In this document: positions 54,763 through 64,000 of the stretch, piece by piece | How the letters are laid out: each line of letters starts with the position of its first letter | Position numbering within the stretch: position 1 is the first letter of the stretch | Source of the DNA: JAZGGS01 sp963714405 | GTDB taxonomy: Bacteria; Bacteroidota; Ignavibacteria; Ignavibacteriales; Ignavibacteriaceae | NCBI GenBank assembly: GCA_963714405.1 | Contig: CAVQOH010000006.1 | Span: 248,001 to 312,000 of the forward strand | DNA length: 64,000 bases | Direction: 5' to 3' | Translations under genes and position numbers: made by a program | The notes under the pieces: generated by a model | Told to the model about the DNA's origin: nothing | The model's input: the letters and a program-made list of their open reading frames with translations, nothing else | Databases searched by the model: none

Positions 54763-56394
54763 TTACTTTTCACTCATAAAAGGATAACTCCAATTCTTAG
54801 GCGGATTAAAAGTTTCCTTAATAGTTCTTACACTCATCCATCTTAATAAGTTCATAGCGCTTCCAGCTTTATCATTAGTTCCAGAAGCACGTCCTCCACC
54901 GAACGGCTGCTGCCCTACAACTGCAGCAGTAGGTTTATCATTCAGATAAAAATTGCCGGCTGCATTTCTTAGTTTGTTAGCCATATAAACCAGCTCTGCT
55001 CTATCCTGTGCCCAAATTGCGCCGGTTAATGCATAAGGCGAGGTAGTATCACATAAATCAAGCGCTTCTTCATATTTTTTATCATCATAAACATATATAG
55101 TTAAAACCGGTCCAAAAATTTCTTCTTCCATAGTTTTAAAATGTGGATTTGATGTAACTATTGTTGTAGGTTCAATAAAATAACCAACCGAATCATCGTA
55201 GTTGCCGCCTGTAATAATTTCTGCTTCTGAAGAATTTTTAGCAAGGTCAATGTACTCAGTTATAGATTTGAATGCATTATCATCAATTACTGCACCTACA
55301 AAGTTTGTAAAATCTTCAACATCACCCATTTTAATTTTGGATACTTCCTTAACATATTTTTGTTTAAACTCATCCCATCTTGATTTTGGTATATACATCC
55401 GGGAGGCTGCAGAACATTTTTGACCTTGATATTCAAAAGCACCTCTGATCGCTGCAGTTACAAGTGCATCCACATCGGCAGAGTTATGAACAAAAATAAA
55501 ATCCTTACCGCCTGTTTCACCAACAATTCTAGGGTAATACTTCATATTGGAAATATTGTTTCCAATAGTCTTCCACATATTCTGGAAAACCGGAGTAGAC
55601 CCGGTAAAATGAATTCCTGCAAGATGGGGGCTGTTCATAACTGGGTTTCCAACCTGACCACCAGAACCCGGGATAAAATTAATGACACCTTTTGGTAATC
55701 CAGCAGCTTCAAATAATTTAATTAAATAATATGCAGAATAAACTGCGCTCGAAGCGGGTTTCCATAAAACCACATTTCCAACCATTGCAGGAGCAGTTGG
55801 CAGGTTGCCTGCAATGGAAGTAAAATTGAAGGGTGTAATTGCAAACACAAATCCCTCTAAGGCGCGATATTCAACTCGGTTCCACATTCCTGAGGGTGAA
55901 TAGGGCTGGTCTGCCATCAATTGTGTCATATAATATGAATTGAATCTCCAAAAATCGATTAACTCGGCGGCGGCGTCAATTTCTGCTTGATAGGCTGTTT
56001 TGGATTGACCCAGCATAGTTGCAGCATTTAGTGTTGATCTCCACGAACCTGCCAATAAATCAGCCATTTTTAAAAAGACGGATATTCGATGTTCCCAAGT
56101 CATTTCAGCCCATTTTTTCTGGGCTTCTAATGCGGCTTCAATAGCCATTTCAACTTCTTTTTTACCTGCTTTGTGATAAATTCCTAGAACATGGTTTTTA
56201 TTATGGGGTATTCTCATTTCCTCAGTACTATCAGATTTTACCTCTTCACCGCCAATAATTAATGGTACTTCGATCTGATTAGATTTTAATTCTTCAATTT
56301 TCTTCTTTAACAGTTCTTTTTCCGGACTTCCGGGAGCATACATTTTTACCGGTTCGTTAATAGGACTCGGCACCTTGAAATAAGAATTGGACAT
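54763..56394 (-). CDS. pruA: 1-pyrroline-5-carboxylate dehydrogenase (L-glutamate gamma-semialdehyde dehydrogenase)
   Basis: 543 residues from the ATG at 56394, with AGAGGT six bases upstream; a GTG six codons earlier is less likely. NAD-dependent aldehyde dehydrogenase fold: FTGSTPVFQNMW, catalytic Glu in IVGETGGKD, nucleophile Cys in GQKCSAASR, and EEEIFGPVLTIYVY. The C-terminal FGGGRASGTNDKAG is typical of P5C dehydrogenase. It oxidises glutamate semialdehyde to glutamate in proline catabolism. No proline dehydrogenase gene is nearby. Confidence 0.93.
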   Translation of the reverse strand: MSNSYFKVPSPINEPVKMYAPGSPEKELLKKKIEELKSNQIEVPLIIGGEEVKSDSTEEMRIPHNKNHVLGIYHKAGKKEVEMAIEAALEAQKKWAEMTWEHRISVFLKMADLLAGSWRSTLNAATMLGQSKTAYQAEIDAAAELIDFWRFNSYYMTQLMADQPYSPSGMWNRVEYRALEGFVFAITPFNFTSIAGNLPTAPAMVGNVVLWKPASSAVYSAYYLIKLFEAAGLPKGVINFIPGSGGQVGNPVMNSPHLAGIHFTGSTPVFQNMWKTIGNNISNMKYYPRIVGETGGKDFIFVHNSADVDALVTAAIRGAFEYQGQKCSAASRMYIPKSRWDEFKQKYVKEVSKIKMGDVEDFTNFVGAVIDDNAFKSITEYIDLAKNSSEAEIITGGNYDDSVGYFIEPTTIVTSNPHFKTMEEEIFGPVLTIYVYDDKKYEEALDLCDTTSPYALTGAIWAQDRAELVYMANKLRNAAGNFYLNDKPTAAVVGQQPFGGGRASGTNDKAGSAMNLLRWMSVRTIKETFNPPKNWSYPFMSEK

Positions 56395-56665
56395 TACTTT
56401 ACCTCTGAGCACTTTAGTGATTTCAAAATAATATTACGTTTTTGAATAAAATTAGATACGAAAAATACTTTTATGCTTTGTGAAATACAAATTGATGCGA
56501 TTATAACATTCTTACTATTATATCTAATAATCGCTGAACACTTTGGAATTTAACGATAAGGTATTATTTTTAATACCTAAGTTGATTTTGAGGACAGTTG
56601 CAAGCGTATCAACACACTGTGGGGCAGTTAAGTTATCATCAGTAGTAAATCAAACAGGAGAAATT

Positions 56666-58489
56666 ATGGCAGCGTTAAAAGTGTGTAGTACTATTACAGA
56701 ACTTTACCATTTCTTAACTGAAGAATATAAAACAACCGATGAGGATTTTATAATTCACCAAAAAGTTGGTGGGAGTTTTAAAGGTATAAACTATAAAGAA
56801 TTTAAGGATGAAACTAATTCATTTGCTTATGGGCTTGCATCACTCGGGGTAAAAAATGGAGATAAAGTTTCCATTATTTCTGAAAACAGACCTGAATGGG
56901 TTTATTCTGATTTTGCAATTCTCCAATTGGGTGGAATAGATGTTCCACTTTTCCCTTCACTAACTGCAGATTCAATTGAGTTTATATTGAATAATTCTGA
57001 ATCCAAAGGCGTCATCATCTCTAATAAGTTTCAATTGAACAAAATCAATAAAGTTATTAATAAATGTAAGCAGGTAAAGTTTATCATCGTTTTAAATGAT
57101 GCTGATTTTGATGAGAATGTGAAAAATCTTTATACGTTCAAACAAGTGCAGGAACTTGGTAAAAAGGAAATGCCGAAGATTCCTGATCTTCTAAAAAACT
57201 CAATGAAAAAAATTAAAGAAACAGATATTTGCACATTAATTTATACTTCAGGCACAACGGGTGAACCTAAGGGAGTTATTCTTACACATAAAAATATTAT
57301 GTCCAACGTAAATTCTGCTTTAGTAACTTTTCCTATCTCAAAAGAGGATTCGTTTCTTTCATTCCTGCCACTTTGCCACAGCTTCGAACGAATGGCAGGA
57401 TATTACACTGCATTTGCTGCAGGATGCCCTGTTTACTACGCGGAAAGCATTGAAACCGTTGCAACTAACCTGCTTGAAGTGAAGCCTACAATAATGACTT
57501 CTGTACCAAGATTGTTTGAAAGAATTTATTCTAAAATTATTAAGAATGTTGATAGCCAGCCGGAGAAAAAACAAAAAATATTTCACGCTGCATTAAATAT
57601 TGGTAACCAGTATGCAATTGCAAAAAGAGAAGGAAAAGTTTCACTGCCTTTAAAATTAAAGCATAAAGTTGCGGATAAACTTGTCTTCAAAAAACTGAAA
57701 GAAAAAACCGGAGGAAGGCTGAGATTTTTTATTTCCGGTGGAGCGGCTTTACCAAGGGAGCTGGGTGAATTTTTCGAATCAACAGGTATAATTATTATTG
57801 AAGGTTACGGTTTAACAGAATCATCACCAGTAATTGCAGCAAATAGGTTTGATGACTACAAGTTTGGCACTGTTGGTAAACCATTGCCCGGCATTGAGGT
57901 TAAAATTGCACCCGATGGTGAAATTCTTGCACGAGGACCAAATATTATGCAAGGTTACTATAAAAACAAAAAAGAGACGGAAGCAACATTAAAGGATGGA
58001 TGGCTGCATACCGGAGATATCGGGGTTTTTGATGCAGATGGTTTTTTAATGATTACAGATAGGAAAAAACATCTTTTCAAAACATCCGGTGGAAAATATA
58101 TTGCTCCTACACCAATTGAAAATACATTTCTATCAAGTAAATTTATTGATCAATTTATTGTAATTGGTGATAGAAGAATGTTTTTAAGCGCACTTGTTGT
58201 GCCGGATTTTGAAGCATTAAGAGAATATGCAGATTCCAATAAAATTCCATACACTACCGATGAAGATTTAGCATTTAATGATAAAATTTATAACCTGCTT
58301 GAACATGATATGAATCAGTTGCAAAAGAAACTGGCTAATTATGAGCGAATAAGAAAGTTCAAAGTGCTGCATAAACCATTTACGGTCGAATCAGGTGAAA
58401 TAACTCCAAGTTTGAAAATAAGAAGGAAAGCAATAGAATCGAATTATGGTGAACTAATCGAACAAATGTATGAGAGTCTGGAAAAATAA
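56666..58489 (+). CDS. Long-chain fatty acid-CoA ligase (AMP-binding)
   Basis: 607 residues from the ATG at 56666, chosen because AGGAGA lies six bases upstream; the frame is open 41 codons further but that stretch shows no family match. Adenylation motifs are LIYTSGTTGEPKGVILTH, EGYGLTESSPVI, GWLHTGDIGVFDADGFL and DRKKHLFKTSGGKYIAP. It belongs to the FadD15/ACSBG-like group and activates fatty acids to acyl-CoA. Convergent with suhB, 8 bp apart. Confidence 0.93.
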   Translation: MAALKVCSTITELYHFLTEEYKTTDEDFIIHQKVGGSFKGINYKEFKDETNSFAYGLASLGVKNGDKVSIISENRPEWVYSDFAILQLGGIDVPLFPSLTADSIEFILNNSESKGVIISNKFQLNKINKVINKCKQVKFIIVLNDADFDENVKNLYTFKQVQELGKKEMPKIPDLLKNSMKKIKETDICTLIYTSGTTGEPKGVILTHKNIMSNVNSALVTFPISKEDSFLSFLPLCHSFERMAGYYTAFAAGCPVYYAESIETVATNLLEVKPTIMTSVPRLFERIYSKIIKNVDSQPEKKQKIFHAALNIGNQYAIAKREGKVSLPLKLKHKVADKLVFKKLKEKTGGRLRFFISGGAALPRELGEFFESTGIIIIEGYGLTESSPVIAANRFDDYKFGTVGKPLPGIEVKIAPDGEILARGPNIMQGYYKNKKETEATLKDGWLHTGDIGVFDADGFLMITDRKKHLFKTSGGKYIAPTPIENTFLSSKFIDQFIVIGDRRMFLSALVVPDFEALREYADSNKIPYTTDEDLAFNDKIYNLLEHDMNQLQKKLANYERIRKFKVLHKPFTVESGEITPSLKIRRKAIESNYGELIEQMYESLEK

Positions 58490-58497
58490 ATATGTAC

Positions 58498-59265
58498 TTA
58501 AACAGAATTTAGTAGTTTAATAATCTGTTTATGAATTTTCCCGTTAGAAGATAGCATTCTTTTAGTGTAAATATCAGTTTTATTTCCGTCAAAATCTGTT
58601 ACTATCCCGCCAGCTTCCTCAACTATTAATTTTCCCGCACAAATATCCCACGGATGCAGCTGAACTTCCCAGAAACCATCAAACACACCACTAGCAAGGT
58701 AGCAGAAATCAATCGCTGCAGAACCTAATCTTCTTACTCCTCTTACAGATTTTGTTATTGCAACAAATCGTTCAAAAAGTTTATCAGGATTTTCCTTTTT
58801 ATCATAAGGAAAACCTGTTACAATCATACTTTGTGCAAAATTATCATTGCCGCTAACAGTAATTTTTTCTGAATCAGAAAAAGCACCAGCACCAAGTTCA
58901 GCTGAAAACAAAATATTGCGCATTACATCATAGACTACGCCGGCAATTGTTTCACCTTTCCTTTGCAAACCAATTGAGACAGAAAATATTGGTAATCCGT
59001 GTGTAAAATTATTTGTGCCATCCAGCGGATCTATCACCCATAAATATTCTGAACTTGTCTCAACACCGCTTCCCTCTTCAGCAAGTATGCTGTGGGATGG
59101 ATACTTTTTCCTAATAAAATCAGTTATAACTTTTTCAGAAGCTTTATCAATATCAGTAACAAGGTTATTATCGCCGCTTTTATATTCAATTTCAATTGAT
59201 TTACCAAAACCATCTCTTATTGTTGATCCTGCTTCTTTAGAAATATTTATTAAGTCATTAATCAT
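58498..59265 (-). CDS. suhB: Inositol-1-monophosphatase family protein
   Basis: 255 residues. Metal-site motifs are AEEGSG, DPLDGTNNFTHGLP and WDICAGKLIVEEAGG; VYDVMRNILFSAELGAGAF is the usual middle block. It removes phosphate from inositol phosphate or related sugars (also the SuhB/rRNA maturation family). The symbol is used at family level. Confidence 0.9.
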   Translation of the reverse strand: MINDLINISKEAGSTIRDGFGKSIEIEYKSGDNNLVTDIDKASEKVITDFIRKKYPSHSILAEEGSGVETSSEYLWVIDPLDGTNNFTHGLPIFSVSIGLQRKGETIAGVVYDVMRNILFSAELGAGAFSDSEKITVSGNDNFAQSMIVTGFPYDKKENPDKLFERFVAITKSVRGVRRLGSAAIDFCYLASGVFDGFWEVQLHPWDICAGKLIVEEAGGIVTDFDGNKTDIYTKRMLSSNGKIHKQIIKLLNSV

Positions 59266-59372
59266 CTTTTTCTTTCAATTTGAACAGTAAATATATAAAA
59301 TATTAATTAACCCCAACTTAAATGGTTTACCTAAATTACCTTTGATTTAGCGTCAAGCCAAAGCTAACTTCC

Positions 59373-59401
59373 TTGATAGCCGGATTGTAATTTGATATAT
59401 T
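59373..59401 (+). promoter_or_regulatory. Predicted sigma-70-like promoter of lon
   Basis: TTGATA (59373-59378), 17-bp spacer, TATATT (59396-59401), 39 bp upstream of the lon start codon. This is the best consensus match I saw in the window; no heat-shock-type site was recognised. Confidence 0.5.
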
Positions 59402-59440
59402 TCATTTTTAATAAATGCAAATAAATCAAGGAGAAATTAG

Positions 59441-61882
59441 TTGAACCAGGGCAGTGAAATTGAAGTTCGTACGTCAGATTCAGGTTCATTTGTTGAAGAT
59501 ATTCCGGAAATATTACCAATTCTTCCATTAAGAGATATTGTGATTTTTCCATATATGATTTTCCCGGTTTTAGTTGGCAGGGAGCAATCAATTCGTGCAG
59601 CAAATTACGTTCAGGATAATACAAAATACATTTTTCTTTCCACTCAAAAAAAATCAAACGTAGAAGCCCCATCAAGCGATGATATTTACCGTGATGGTAC
59701 TATCGCAAAAATTGTTCAGATATTAAAGCTTCCTAACGGGTTAATGAAAATTTTAGTTGATGGATTAATTCAGGCAAAGATTGTTGAATTTACAGACAGA
59801 AAAGAATTTTTTGAGGCAAAGGTTGAAGTTATTATTCCTGCTGTTGATTCTGATCATGAAATGAATGCGTTGATACGGCAAATGTCTCAACTATTCAAAG
59901 AATATGTAAAGATTAGCCGTAATGTGCCAAATGATACTCTATCAGCATTTGAAAATATAGTTGAACCGGACAGAAAATTATTCTATGCTGCTGCAAACAT
60001 TAATCAAACAATTGATGTTAAGCAGGCAATCATTCAAAAATATACATTAAAAGAACAGTATTACGAAGTAATTAAGATACTTAATTCCGAAATTGATATT
60101 CTTAAAATAGAAAAAGAAATTGACAATAAGGTACAGGAAAACATTTCTAAAACTCAGCGGAAATTTATCATCCAGGAACAAATTAAAATATTGCAGGATG
60201 AGCTGGGTGAAGATGAAGATGGATCACCAGAATTTATAAAAATTAGGAAAAAGATTAAAATATCTAAAATGCCTAAAGAGGCGGAAGATAAAGCTTTGGA
60301 AGAATTAAATAAGCTTAAAAAGACTCCGCAAATGTCACCCGAATCCACCGTTATCAGAAATTATTTGGATTGGCTCGTAGATGTTCCCTGGTCTAAAAGA
60401 ACAAAGGATAAACTTGATATAAAGCATGTTCAAAAAATATTAGATGAAGATCATTTTGGATTAGAAAAACCAAAAGGAAGAATAATTGAGCACATTGCAG
60501 TTCTAAATTTAGTTAAACAAATACGCGGACAGATTCTTTGTTTTGTTGGTCCTCCCGGAGTTGGGAAAACTTCTCTTGGCAAATCTATTGCCAGAGCATT
60601 AGGCAGAAAATTTGTTAGAATAAGTTTAGGCGGTGTGCGTGATGAGGCTGAAATAAGAGGTCACCGCAGAACTTATATTGGATCAATGCCCGGTAAAATT
60701 ATTCAATCAATGAAAAAAGCAGGGACCATAAATCCTGTAATTCTTTTAGATGAAGTTGATAAGATGAGTATGGATTTTCGAGGCGATCCTTCATCGGCAA
60801 TGCTTGAAGTTTTAGATCCCGAACAAAATCATACTTTCAATGACCATTACCTTGAGGTTGATTACGATTTACAGAATGTGATGTTTATTACCACTGCGAA
60901 TGTAAGATATAATATTCCCCTGCCTCTTCAGGATAGAATGGAAATAATTGAACTCCCGGGTTACCTTGAATATGATAAAATGGAAATTGCTAAAAGGCAT
61001 CTTATCCCAAAACAGGTTAAGGCTCATGGACTTGCAACTAAAAAAGTTGAGTTTAGTGATGCGGCTATTAAAAAATTAATACGGGAATATACACGAGAAG
61101 CCGGAGTAAGAAATCTGGAAAGAGAAATGGCTTCAATACTTAGAAAAGTAGCCAAAGATATTGTTGTAAAGGAATCAGGAAAAGGCAAAAAGAAAAAAAT
61201 TGTTAAAAATATTATTGATGAAGGACGAGTTGAAACATATTTAAAAAATCCAAGGTACCGTCATCAAAAGCACAGCAAAATAACAAAAGTTGGAAGCGTT
61301 ACAGGATTGGCATGGACCAGCACCGGAGGCGAATTGCTTACCGTTGATGCTACTATTATGAACGGTTCAGGAAAATTAAACCTTACAGGTCAGCTTGGTA
61401 ATGTGATGAAGGAATCTGCCCAGGCAGCATTAAGTTACCTTCGCTCTTCCGCAAAAAAGTTTGGATTAAATCCTGATTTCTTTAAAGGAAAAGAAATTCA
61501 TATCCATCTTCCCGAAGGCGCAATACCAAAAGATGGTCCATCTGCTGGAATAACAATGGCTTTGGCAATGCTTTCAGCGATTAGCAGCAAGCCGGCATCC
61601 AATAGTGTTGCAATGACCGGTGAAATCACACTTACCGGTACCATTTTACCTATTGGTGGATTAAATGAAAAGTTACTTGCTGCAAAGCGAAATGAAATTA
61701 AAACTGTTCTTATACCTAAAGAAAATGAGGTTGATTTAAAGGAGATTTCTGACAAAGTAAAAGAAGGATTAAAAATTGTTCCAATAGCAAAACTGGAAGA
61801 AGCTGTGCCTTTTGTTTTCCCAAACTCGGTGCGTAAAAATTCAACAAGAAAAAGTAAAAAGAAGACTAAAAATAAAAAGTAA
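59441..61882 (+). CDS. lon: ATP-dependent protease Lon
   Basis: 813 residues beginning with TTG; AAGGAGA lies 6-12 bases upstream and no in-frame ATG precedes the conserved LPLRDIVIFPYM block, so TTG is very likely the start. N-terminal substrate domain at about 20-215, coiled middle, AAA+ module with Walker A GPPGVGKT at 370-377 and Walker B VILLDEVDKM, then the protease domain with Ser701 (KDGPSAG) and Lys744 (GLNEKLLAAKR), 43 residues apart as in E. coli Lon. The Lys-rich tail (KKKTKNKK) is unusual but plausible. The next gene follows after 6 bp. Confidence 0.97.
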   Translation: MNQGSEIEVRTSDSGSFVEDIPEILPILPLRDIVIFPYMIFPVLVGREQSIRAANYVQDNTKYIFLSTQKKSNVEAPSSDDIYRDGTIAKIVQILKLPNGLMKILVDGLIQAKIVEFTDRKEFFEAKVEVIIPAVDSDHEMNALIRQMSQLFKEYVKISRNVPNDTLSAFENIVEPDRKLFYAAANINQTIDVKQAIIQKYTLKEQYYEVIKILNSEIDILKIEKEIDNKVQENISKTQRKFIIQEQIKILQDELGEDEDGSPEFIKIRKKIKISKMPKEAEDKALEELNKLKKTPQMSPESTVIRNYLDWLVDVPWSKRTKDKLDIKHVQKILDEDHFGLEKPKGRIIEHIAVLNLVKQIRGQILCFVGPPGVGKTSLGKSIARALGRKFVRISLGGVRDEAEIRGHRRTYIGSMPGKIIQSMKKAGTINPVILLDEVDKMSMDFRGDPSSAMLEVLDPEQNHTFNDHYLEVDYDLQNVMFITTANVRYNIPLPLQDRMEIIELPGYLEYDKMEIAKRHLIPKQVKAHGLATKKVEFSDAAIKKLIREYTREAGVRNLEREMASILRKVAKDIVVKESGKGKKKKIVKNIIDEGRVETYLKNPRYRHQKHSKITKVGSVTGLAWTSTGGELLTVDATIMNGSGKLNLTGQLGNVMKESAQAALSYLRSSAKKFGLNPDFFKGKEIHIHLPEGAIPKDGPSAGITMALAMLSAISSKPASNSVAMTGEITLTGTILPIGGLNEKLLAAKRNEIKTVLIPKENEVDLKEISDKVKEGLKIVPIAKLEEAVPFVFPNSVRKNSTRKSKKKTKNKK

Positions 61883-61888
61883 TATTTA

Positions 61889-62386
61889 ATGAGGGAAGGC
61901 GTTTCAAATATCACGGCAAAATCAGCAGAAGAAAAATACAAACTGTTATTAAAGCAGTTAAAAAACCTGCTTACCAATAAGGAAAATATTATTTCAAACC
62001 TGGCAAATTTATCTGCAGCACTTAATGATAATTTTGATAAAATTTTCTGGGTTGGTTTTTATCTTTTTGATGGCGAGAAACTATTCCTTGGTCCTTTCCA
62101 GGGAAGTGTTGCATGTACAGAAATTGATATTGGCAAAGGTGTTTGCGGAACTTCCGCAAAAGATAGAGTAACTATTATTGTACCCGATGTAGAAAAATTT
62201 CCAGGGCATATTGCATGCCATTCCGGAGCCCGTTCTGAAATTGTTGTGCCAATACTTAAAAATGATAGACTTTTTGGTGTTCTTGATATCGATAGTGATC
62301 AGTATAATGCATTTGATGAAGCTGATAAAAAATATTTAGAAGAAATCTGTGAGTTTCTAGCTGAAGAAATTTTTAGTAAAGAGTAG
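61889..62386 (+). CDS. msrC: GAF-domain free methionine-(R)-sulfoxide reductase
   Basis: 165 residues, a single GAF domain. Three cysteines, Cys76 (SVACTEI), Cys86 (KGVCGTS) and Cys110 (HIACHSGARSEIVVP), have the same spacing as the catalytic cysteines 84/94/118 of E. coli fRMsr. It repairs oxidised free methionine using thioredoxin-type electrons. It sits between lon and dnaX with gaps of 6 and 3 bp, so it is in the same operon. Confidence 0.93.
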   Translation: MREGVSNITAKSAEEKYKLLLKQLKNLLTNKENIISNLANLSAALNDNFDKIFWVGFYLFDGEKLFLGPFQGSVACTEIDIGKGVCGTSAKDRVTIIVPDVEKFPGHIACHSGARSEIVVPILKNDRLFGVLDIDSDQYNAFDEADKKYLEEICEFLAEEIFSKE

Positions 62387-62389
62387 TTT

Positions 62390-64000
62390 ATGAGTTTTAT
62401 TGTAACTGCAAGAAAATGGCGTCCAAAAAAGTTCAATGAGGTAGTTGGACAAAATCATGTAACCAGCACGCTTAAAAATGCAATTAAAGAAAACAGGATT
62501 GCTCATGCATATCTTTTTACTGGACCAAGAGGAGTTGGGAAAACAACTACTGCCCGCTTACTAGCAAAAACAATAAATTGTAACAATCCGGTTGATCAGG
62601 AACCCTGTAATAATTGCGAAAATTGTAACTTAATCAAGAATTCGCAATCACTTGATATTATTGAAATTGATGGTGCGTCAAACCGTGGTATTGATGAAAT
62701 ACGCACCTTACGCGAATCAGTAAAGTATGCACCTACAAAATCAAAATATAAAATCTATATTATTGATGAAGTGCATATGCTTACAAAGGAATCATTCAAT
62801 GCATTTCTAAAAACTCTGGAAGAACCACCTGCTCACACGATTTTTATTTTCGCTACAACAGATGTACATAAAGTACCGTTAACAATAATTTCCCGCTGCC
62901 AGCGATATGATTTTAGAAGAATTCATCTTGATAAAATTAAAGAAACTCTTGCACATATTGCTGAAGCAGAAAAAATAAAAATTGATGATACATCTCTAAC
63001 TATAATATCCAAAAAAGCTGATGGTGCCTTAAGAGATGCTGAAAGTTATTTTGATCAGGTTGTGTCTTATTGTGGAGGAGAAATTACACCTGAAACAGTT
63101 ACGCAGATGTTAAATCTTATTGATGAGGAAATATACTTTGAAATTACTGATGCAATACTTAAAAAAGACTTTAAAACCGGTTTTGAAGTGTGCAATATTA
63201 TTTATGAGAATGGCTGGGATTTTATAGATTTTATTAATGGATTAACCGAACACTTTAGAAATTTATTAACAGTTATTGTAACCGGTAAATCTTCTTTTAC
63301 AGAAACCGCTGAAGTATTTAAAGATAAATACCTGCAGTACAAAAACAAATTTGCTGAAGCCGATTTACTCAGGCTTCTGAATTTTCTTAATAAGGCTGCA
63401 CAGGAATTAAAATATTCTCAAAATCAAAAATTAAAAATTGAAATTACACTAAGCCATCTTATTGGCTTGGAAAAAACAACCACTATTACTGAACTAGTAT
63501 CTGAAATTACGGGATCAATTTCTCAAAATCAATACAAGGATGTAACTGGAACTAATTACACTGCAAATAAAAACACCTCTTCCAAAATTGCAGAGAGAAA
63601 AGTATCCTCAAAAAAAAATTCTGATGATAAAAAGAAGGATGTTGTTTATCCAGAGGATGTAAACTCTTCAATCCATAAAATAACTGAACAGGGAGAATTA
63701 AATCTTAAAAACATTTTTGATAAATGGAATGGTTTTGTTACAGAAATAAGTAAGGAAAAAGGATTGACGCTGGCACCTGTTATTGAAAATCTTAATTTAA
63801 TTGAACTAAATGGAAACAAATTATCCATATCCTTAAAAGATTCTGAAGCACAAAAAACTCTTGAAATGAATAAATCCTATCTGGATTCAAAAACTGAGGA
63901 ATATTTTGGAAAAAAAATAGTACTCTCAGTTAGCTCAGACGTTATAAAAAATACAAAAACTAAAAAAAAATCAGCTAATTCATTAAAAAATCCCGATTTA
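62390..64000 (+). CDS. dnaX: DNA polymerase III subunits gamma/tau (3' partial)
   Basis: 537 codons to the window edge with no stop yet. The N-terminal clamp-loader core begins MSFIVTARKWRPKKFNEVVGQ; Walker A is GPRGVGKTT (about residues 45-53); zinc-site cysteines lie in CNNPVDQEPCNNCENC; Walker B is IIDEVHML; and the SRC motif is ISRCQRYDF. Domain III runs to about residue 365, then a low-complexity linker (SSKKNSDDKKKD) leads into the tau-specific region, which is cut off. A slippery A9 run lies at codons 407-410 (separate entry). It loads the sliding clamp and links polymerases. Confidence 0.96.
   Translation, partial: MSFIVTARKWRPKKFNEVVGQNHVTSTLKNAIKENRIAHAYLFTGPRGVGKTTTARLLAKTINCNNPVDQEPCNNCENCNLIKNSQSLDIIEIDGASNRGIDEIRTLRESVKYAPTKSKYKIYIIDEVHMLTKESFNAFLKTLEEPPAHTIFIFATTDVHKVPLTIISRCQRYDFRRIHLDKIKETLAHIAEAEKIKIDDTSLTIISKKADGALRDAESYFDQVVSYCGGEITPETVTQMLNLIDEEIYFEITDAILKKDFKTGFEVCNIIYENGWDFIDFINGLTEHFRNLLTVIVTGKSSFTETAEVFKDKYLQYKNKFAEADLLRLLNFLNKAAQELKYSQNQKLKIEITLSHLIGLEKTTTITELVSEITGSISQNQYKDVTGTNYTANKNTSSKIAERKVSSKKNSDDKKKDVVYPEDVNSSIHKITEQGELNLKNIFDKWNGFVTEISKEKGLTLAPVIENLNLIELNGNKLSISLKDSEAQKTLEMNKSYLDSKTEEYFGKKIVLSVSSDVIKNTKTKKKSANSLKNPDL
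63592..63624 (+). promoter_or_regulatory. Candidate frameshift/slippage site in dnaX (A9 run, -1 stop)
   Basis: Nine A (63610-63618) read as TCA AAA AAA AAT in frame. A -1 ribosomal shift, or one extra A from polymerase slippage, gives Ser-Lys-Lys-Lys-Phe and TGA at 63622-63624. AGAGAG (63592-63597) lies 12 bases upstream, where E. coli dnaX has a stimulatory Shine-Dalgarno-like element. The product would be about 411 residues, ending after domain III like a gamma subunit. Confidence 0.6.

Noticed and set aside
56543..56665. 41-codon N-terminal extension of the acyl-CoA ligase
   Set aside because: No similarity to the family, and AGGAGA sits directly before the ATG at 56666.
1..64000. tRNA, rRNA, CRISPR array, insertion sequence or prophage
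   Set aside because: No cloverleaf/T-loop signature, regular spaced repeats, transposase or integrase motif was recognised in any part of the window.

Overview
The window is an AT-rich bacterial chromosome segment with no phage, insertion sequence, tRNA, rRNA or CRISPR array that I could see. Five secreted proteins end in the asparagine/proline-rich type IX secretion (T9SS) type A sorting domain with the PNPFNPST signature. Together with a TonB receptor/DUF4249 pair, a bacillithiol-type BshB1 and a TatD-linked radical SAM gene, this points to the Bacteroidota/Chlorobiota side, most likely Ignavibacteria. That placement is inference from gene content; no phylogeny was run.

Layout. 1-7.6 kb is a plus-strand tricarboxylate operon: an isocitrate-dehydrogenase-family enzyme fused to an HD domain (5' end cut by the window), a fungal-Lys4-like aconitase, an MmgE/PrpD protein, a CitD-CitE fusion and CitF (citrate lyase). 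7.6-17.4 kb, minus strand, holds a PEGA/propeller lipoprotein, DUF4249 + TonB receptor, acetyl-CoA synthetase, GTP-PEP carboxykinase and BshB1. 17.6-21.7 kb has two T9SS cargo proteins and a secreted amidohydrolase. 21.7-26.5 kb (minus) has prmA, dacB, a frameshifted radical SAM gene, a tatD gene riddled with single-base indels, and purM. 26.7-32.3 kb (plus) has hrcA-grpE-dnaJ, a ComEA-like protein, an unknown membrane protein, a PilM-like protein and rsmD. 32.3-37.8 kb is a run of three exported propeller/repeat proteins. 37.9-39.8 kb has small minus-strand genes and a lipoprotein gene carrying two in-frame TAA codons. 40-51 kb is mixed housekeeping and envelope genes (coaD, dipeptidase, aminotransferase, mscL and others). 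51-59.3 kb has aroE, a TPR protein, sucC, pruA, an acyl-CoA ligase and suhB. 59.4-64 kb is lon, a free-methionine-sulfoxide reductase and dnaX, which runs off the end.

How the genes fit together. Citrate lyase yields acetate and oxaloacetate. Acetyl-CoA synthetase can recover the acetate, PEP carboxykinase can take oxaloacetate to PEP, and the aconitase and dehydrogenase connect citrate to 2-oxoglutarate. The segment can therefore encode ATP-citrate-lyase-like citrate cleavage in two steps, or the reverse branch of a TCA-type pathway. The accessory genes that ligate, build and attach the citrate lyase prosthetic group (citC, citX, citG) are not in the window.

The most notable observations are: the citrate lyase/Lys4-type aconitase operon with its two fusions; an A9 slippery run in dnaX that reaches a stop codon two codons after a -1 shift; roughly ten single-base indels confined to tatD and its radical SAM neighbour; and a lipoprotein gene interrupted by two TAA codons without any frameshift.
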